A stretch of 64,000 nt of DNA from Streptacidiphilus melanogenes (lineage in GTDB: Bacteria > Actinomycetota > Actinomycetes > Streptomycetales > Streptomycetaceae). Below the pieces are notes generated by a model. The model saw only the letters and a list, made by a program, of their open reading frames with translations. It had not been told where the DNA came from and ran no database searches. The stretch lies in the NCBI RefSeq assembly GCF_000787835.1, contig NZ_BBPP01000036.1:24994-88993 (forward strand), read 5' to 3'. The position numbers and the translations under genes were made by a program. Each line of letters begins with the position of its first letter. The first letter of the stretch is position 1. Below are positions 56,990-64,000 of the stretch, one piece after another.

Positions 56990-59311
56990 TCAGATGAATA
57001 CCGGGATAGGGTTGAGGTTCTGATACATCGTCGGGTACTCCAGACGCCCCGTCCGCACCGGCACTTCGAACAGCCGACCGGGCGCGAAGCGGGCCCAGAA
57101 GTGCCGCAGCCCCGGCACGACGACCTTGACCACGGGCAGGCCGATGTCCGGCCGGGTCTGGTCGACGACGAGGGTCTCCAGCCCCTGCTCCGCCAGGCGG
57201 TCGGTGACCAGCCGGACGTCGTCCAGCAGGTCGTGGCCGGCCAACGAGGGGCGGTCCGGCGGCCCCGTGGGCCGGGCGGCCGGGTCGGGCAGCAGCCAGG
57301 GCTGTTGGTGCACCCGCTGCTCCCGCCACCAGGACAGCAGTTCCGGATCGTCGAGGCGGTATCCCGTGCCGTCGGCCTGGACGTCCGCGACGGCCGGGAG
57401 CATCTGGTTCATCTCGGTGAGCGCGCGGCTCAGCGCCACGCGGGGGTCGAGATGGGCGCCGAAGCCGAGCATGATGTCCTGCGCGGGCTTGTCCACCCGG
57501 CGGGAGAGCGCGGCGAAGACGGGGATGCCGAGGTCCGAGGTCAGATCCAGCGCCCACACCTGACGGCCGATCAGCCGGTAGGTGCCGAGCAGCTCGTCCA
57601 CCCACGCGGTGGCGAAGGCGTCCAGGCTGACCGCGGGCTGCCGGGTCCGGTTGTACCACCACAACGCCACCGCGTCCCGCTCGACCAGTTCCAGCAGGCC
57701 CTGGAGCACGGCGTCCTCGATGCAGCTCCCGGCCGCGTTGCCGTTGGAGCAGGCGATCAGGGAGTGCCGTCCGGCCGGCGGGGCGACGCCCTCCTGGACG
57801 GGGTTGAAGTACAGCATGCCGGTGGGCAGCATCCGCTGCCGGCGGCTGGTGAGCGACCACACGGGAGTCCAGTCGACGGGGGCGTCCCCGTCGAAGGGCT
57901 CGGGCACGTGGTGGAAGGCCGAGCACTGCCGGTTCCACTCCCGCCGGTTGAGGTACTGCCGGGGGTCGAAGAGCATGCAGTCACGCGGGTCGACGGCGAT
58001 CTCCCCGAGCCCGCGCAGCGAGTCGCGCACGCGCAGCTCGTCGCCCTGGAGCGTGGCCGAGTAGCGCTCGACGGCCTCGCAGAGGGCACTCACCTCGGCG
58101 TCCAGCGGCGTGGCGCCCTTGCCGCCGCTGCCGCCGCGAAGCCCGGCGCGCAGGTCGCGCAGGTCTCCGCCGCCCACGGCGAGATTGCGGCCCGACGCGT
58201 AGCTGTACAGGCCGGTGGGGCAGCCGTCGACGGGACGGATGTCCTGGACGACGCCGGTGACCGGACTGACCAGATGGGCGAAACGTTTCTTCATATCCTC
58301 GGCGGAGCAGGCCCGATGTCCGCCGGAGGCGCGGAACACCTTCGGCCGGGAGGTCAGGTCCACCCCGCGGGCCGCCTGGCGTGCCATCAGCTGCGGGTCG
58401 CCGCAGCTCGGGCACTGCGGGCGGCGTCTCGCCTCGTGATGACGGGAGGCGAGGGTCAGCGTGTCCAGTTCGAGCACCGACTCCTGGCCCGGATGCCGGT
58501 AGCCCGCGAGCCACTTGACCGCCTCGAGGACGAGCAGCTGGGCGCTGGCGCCGTAGCCGACGGGCAGGTGGGCGGCGGGCCGCACCACCGGGCCGGTAAG
58601 GCCGAGCGCCCGGCGCACCGGGGCCTCGGCGGCGCGGTGCTCGCGCAGCCGGTGCGCGAGGCAGCTCCAGCAGGCGCTCTCGTCGGGCCGGAACACCGGT
58701 CCGATCCAGACCCGTGCGCCGGTCAGCCGGGCGAGCAGCCAGGGCCTGCCCGTGGCCCGGTGCTCCAGGTCGAGCGCGGCGAGCTCGGGGCGCAGGTAGT
58801 CGTCGGTGATGACCAGGGTCAGTCGCGCGTCCTGGCCGTCCGGAAAGGGGCCGAGATCGAGCTGGCTCCCCCGGCAGGCCTCGCGGACGGCGTCCACCGG
58901 GGCGTCGCCCACGGAACGCAGCTCCACCCGCGCTCCGGCGAGCCGGTCGACCGTCTCCTGCCCCTCCAGTCCCGCCATGTCCCAGTAGGCCTCGGCGGGC
59001 AATGTCACCGGCCGCGCCCGGAAAGCGATGAGTCCCTGCCGGGCCAGTTCGCGAATGGCCAGGCCGGCCTCGCCGACGGGTATTTCCGCACTCACGCAGT
59101 CGAGCACCGAAGCGAGATCCCTGGTGCCGTCCAGCAATGGGACCAGCGCCGCAACAGGCGCACCCTGGAGCGCGGTGACTCCGCGCTCCGACAGCAGATA
59201 GGCAGCATCCCCCACGACATGCTCTGCCCGCAGGTGGCCACGGAAGCCCAGGAGCCGCGGCCCCCGGACTTCCGTGACAATGCCTCGCCCCTCGGACGAG
59301 GATGCGGTCAC
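56990..59311 (-). CDS. Fused C-D type YcaO azoline cyclodehydratase (TOMM/RiPP)
   Basis: 773 residues from a GTG that overlaps the precursor stop as GTGA; an ATG 39 bases upstream would bury this junction. Residues ~18-100 form a winged-helix RiPP recognition element (GDAAYLLSERGVTALQGAPV, TRDLASVLD). Residues ~105-310 are the E1/ThiF-like region with a structural zinc tetrathiolate at Cys214/Cys217 and Cys300/Cys303 (ACWSC, CPSCG). The YcaO domain follows, with GGKGATPLDAEVSALCEAVE, ERYS, LELVERDAVALWWYN and ALTEMNQML ATP/Mg sites. It ends NPIPVFI, near the proline-rich tail of SagD-type enzymes. Architecture and length match LynD/TruD-like enzymes that turn Cys/Ser/Thr into azolines with ATP. 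No azoline dehydrogenase or protease is encoded beside it. Confidence 0.9.
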   Translation of the reverse strand: MTASSSEGRGIVTEVRGPRLLGFRGHLRAEHVVGDAAYLLSERGVTALQGAPVAALVPLLDGTRDLASVLDCVSAEIPVGEAGLAIRELARQGLIAFRARPVTLPAEAYWDMAGLEGQETVDRLAGARVELRSVGDAPVDAVREACRGSQLDLGPFPDGQDARLTLVITDDYLRPELAALDLEHRATGRPWLLARLTGARVWIGPVFRPDESACWSCLAHRLREHRAAEAPVRRALGLTGPVVRPAAHLPVGYGASAQLLVLEAVKWLAGYRHPGQESVLELDTLTLASRHHEARRRPQCPSCGDPQLMARQAARGVDLTSRPKVFRASGGHRACSAEDMKKRFAHLVSPVTGVVQDIRPVDGCPTGLYSYASGRNLAVGGGDLRDLRAGLRGGSGGKGATPLDAEVSALCEAVERYSATLQGDELRVRDSLRGLGEIAVDPRDCMLFDPRQYLNRREWNRQCSAFHHVPEPFDGDAPVDWTPVWSLTSRRQRMLPTGMLYFNPVQEGVAPPAGRHSLIACSNGNAAGSCIEDAVLQGLLELVERDAVALWWYNRTRQPAVSLDAFATAWVDELLGTYRLIGRQVWALDLTSDLGIPVFAALSRRVDKPAQDIMLGFGAHLDPRVALSRALTEMNQMLPAVADVQADGTGYRLDDPELLSWWREQRVHQQPWLLPDPAARPTGPPDRPSLAGHDLLDDVRLVTDRLAEQGLETLVVDQTRPDIGLPVVKVVVPGLRHFWARFAPGRLFEVPVRTGRLEYPTMYQNLNPIPVFI

Positions 59312-59508
59312 TGAAGAACCAGCTCCCGCTCCTGCAGACCGGCGGTGCACGGCGGCCCGCAGCCCTTGGCCGTCGCCACGCGGAAGTCCTCGAGCTCCTC
59401 GATCAGGAGCACTTCTCCCGCGGCCGGGTGGTCGTGGTGGGTGTCGGTGAGTACCAGACCGAACATGCGCATCGCGAGCTCGAGCTCGCGGTCGATCGAC
59501 GTGTCCAT
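59308..59508 (-). CDS. Probable RiPP (TOMM) precursor peptide
   Basis: 66 residues from an ATG preceded by GGAGGAGG (MDTSIDRELELAMRMFGLVL); an earlier in-frame ATG at 59544 lacks a ribosome site. The long acidic, helix-prone leader (residues 1-~45, LLIEELEDFRVATA) contains a His cluster THHDHP. The C-terminal region holds the only Cys residues, in KGCGPPCTAG (Cys50, Cys54, Thr55), and ends LQERELVLQ. The last codons also form the ribosome site of the cyclodehydratase gene, whose GTG overlaps the TGA. Acidic leader, small Cys/Thr-bearing C terminus and coupling to a YcaO enzyme support the call; no close known precursor was recognised. The product is unknown. Confidence 0.8.
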   Translation of the reverse strand: MDTSIDRELELAMRMFGLVLTDTHHDHPAAGEVLLIEELEDFRVATAKGCGPPCTAGLQERELVLQ

Positions 59509-59614
59509 CCGAGCCTCCTCCGGGGTGGAGTTCGTCGCACCCACTGACCGTGGGTAGCGACTCGATGACGGCTCGATTCTGGATGGAGGAGGGGAAGCCG
59601 AGGAAGTGATCCTG

Positions 59615-59712
59615 TCATGAACCCTCTATGAGTTGTTCATGATCGCCTGATAGCTTCACAAGTTCGCACGCGTACCCTCCTTACACTGCCTTTCTGGCTG
59701 CCGTCCCGTCAA
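59615..59712 (-). promoter_or_regulatory. Precursor operon control region with palindrome and micro-ORF
   Basis: Inverted repeat TCATGAA-N14-TTCATGA (59615-59642), about 107 bases before the precursor ATG, AT-richer than its surroundings. On the minus strand TTGACG (59712-59707) with an 18-base spacer to CAGTGT is a weak promoter. An AAGGAGG (59682-59676) six bases before a GTG opens a 10-codon frame VRTCEAIRRS (59669-59637) whose stop lies in the palindrome. The rest of 59509-59722 shows no other gene. The operator is a candidate target of the nearby LuxR-type regulator. Confidence 0.4.
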
Positions 59713-59722
59713 CTGCGGGCCG

Positions 59723-59929
59723 TCATTCCCACGAACCCGGCGCGCGATACGGATTCTGCGACCGCCACTGCGACCGCCGCCGCCCGCCGCCGGACCGCGC
59801 GGGGCCGGCGGAGGCGGCGGTGCGGGCCGCGATCCCGAGCAGCACGGCGGCGATCACCGCGAGTTCGGTGGGGTCGGGTTCGCCCCGCACCACCGTGAAC
59901 CACTCCTGGGCGCCCTCTGTCGTCACCAC
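59723..59929 (-). CDS. Acyl-CoA carboxylase epsilon subunit
   Basis: About 68 residues from a GTG following GAGGGGGA. Matches the actinobacterial AccE/PccE epsilon subunit: an N-terminal VVRGEPDPTELAVIAAVLLG segment, a variable Ala/Arg linker and the terminal W-R/S-x-x-Y-R-x-P-G-S-W (SQNPYRAPGSWE). Epsilon subunits activate the alpha-beta biotin carboxylase complex. It follows the beta subunit by 64 bases and is co-transcribed with it. Confidence 0.9.
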   Translation of the reverse strand: MVTTEGAQEWFTVVRGEPDPTELAVIAAVLLGIAARTAASAGPARSGGGRRRSQWRSQNPYRAPGSWE

Positions 59930-59993
59930 TCCCCCTCTGCCTCGCGGACGCTGTGCCTGTCGTCGGACGCCTGCCTGTCGGAGGGCACGTCCC

Positions 59994-63888
<3,895 letters not shown>

Positions 63889-63914
63889 GAGCGGTGCCTC
63901 CCTCCCTCTTTGCG

Positions 63915-64000
63915 TCAGCGGGCGTTGAAGTACTTGGCGTCGGGGTGGTGGATGACGATGGCGTCGGTGGACTGCTCGGGGTGGAGCTGGAACTCCTCGG
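63915..64000 (-). CDS. metH: Cobalamin-dependent methionine synthase, C-terminal end only
   Basis: Only the last ~28 codons lie in the window; they read [20 protein letters not shown], the characteristic end of the MetH reactivation domain. The gene continues beyond the right edge. It heads the methyl-cycle operon with metF and ahcY. Confidence 0.85.
   Translation of the reverse strand, partial: EEFQLHPEQSTDAIVIHHPDAKYFNAR

Noticed and set aside
59308..59508. Precursor peptide as an FxLD-type lanthipeptide because of its CGxxC
   Set aside because: No LanB, LanC or LanM gene is present, the leader lacks the FxLD motif, and a YcaO enzyme is directly coupled.
24131..59508. Pearlin-type pathway (ammosamide/lymphostin-like), suggested by many flavoenzymes and an amidotransferase
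   Set aside because: Those need LanB-like peptide aminoacyl-tRNA ligases, none of which is found here.
59544..59544. Upstream ATG at 59544 as the precursor start
   Set aside because: It lacks a ribosome site, while the ATG at 59508 has GGAGGAGG at a good distance.

Overview
The window is high-GC actinobacterial chromosome, almost certainly from a member of the Streptomycetaceae (Streptomyces, Kitasatospora or Streptacidiphilus-like). This rests on the gene order rpoC-rpoB-rplL-rplJ-lipoprotein-rplA-rplK-nusG-secE-tRNA-Trp-aminotransferase-adenosine deaminase-murB, the TTG-started rpoB, the MaoC pair next to rpmG and elongator tRNA-Met/tRNA-Thr, the epsilon-type acyl-CoA carboxylase subunit, and the codon use.

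Layout. (1) 1-21.7 kb is core chromosome, mostly on the minus strand: the transcription/translation block, then aspartate-type aminotransferase and adenosine deaminase (plus strand), murB, a TetR/MFS drug-exporter pair with two matching operators, two MaoC-type dehydratase genes, rpmG and two tRNAs. A ~220-bp tandem repeat lies between murB and the MFS gene and supplies the last codons of the MFS gene. (2) 21.8-24 kb holds an amidohydrolase-like protein and a GNAT acetyltransferase and appears to be the boundary. (3) 24.1-59.5 kb is an accessory, specialised-metabolism island: five group A flavin monooxygenases, two cytochromes P450, a ferredoxin-type reductase, an FkbH-like HAD protein, a glycosyltransferase, an SGNH-like protein, two TenA-like proteins, three SDRs and one NmrA-like protein, an LLM oxidoreductase, two methyltransferases, a class II amidotransferase (AsnB type), a DrrAB-type exporter, a secreted beta-helix protein, two PadR regulators and a DesK/DesR-type two-component system. 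At its right end sits a RiPP module: a 66-residue precursor-like peptide whose stop codon overlaps the GTG start of a fused C-D (LynD/TruD-type) YcaO cyclodehydratase. (4) 59.7-64 kb, on the same strand and upstream of that module, carries metH (3' end only), metF, ahcY (with a one-base frameshift), acyl-CoA carboxylase beta and epsilon genes: a methyl-cycle and malonyl/methylmalonyl-CoA supply set.

How it may work together. The island has a great deal of oxidative, methylating, amidating and glycosylating capacity plus export and regulation, but no PKS, NRPS or terpene synthase in the window. Either the peptide encoded at 59.3-59.5 kb is the scaffold, or the scaffold genes (an aromatic polyketide synthase would fit the AsnB, FMO, methyltransferase and SAM-recycling content) lie beyond the right edge, and the azole-type peptide module is a partner or a neighbour. 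I cannot assign a product. The coupled precursor/cyclodehydratase pair, set in an otherwise scaffold-less oxidative island, is the most promising undescribed system here.
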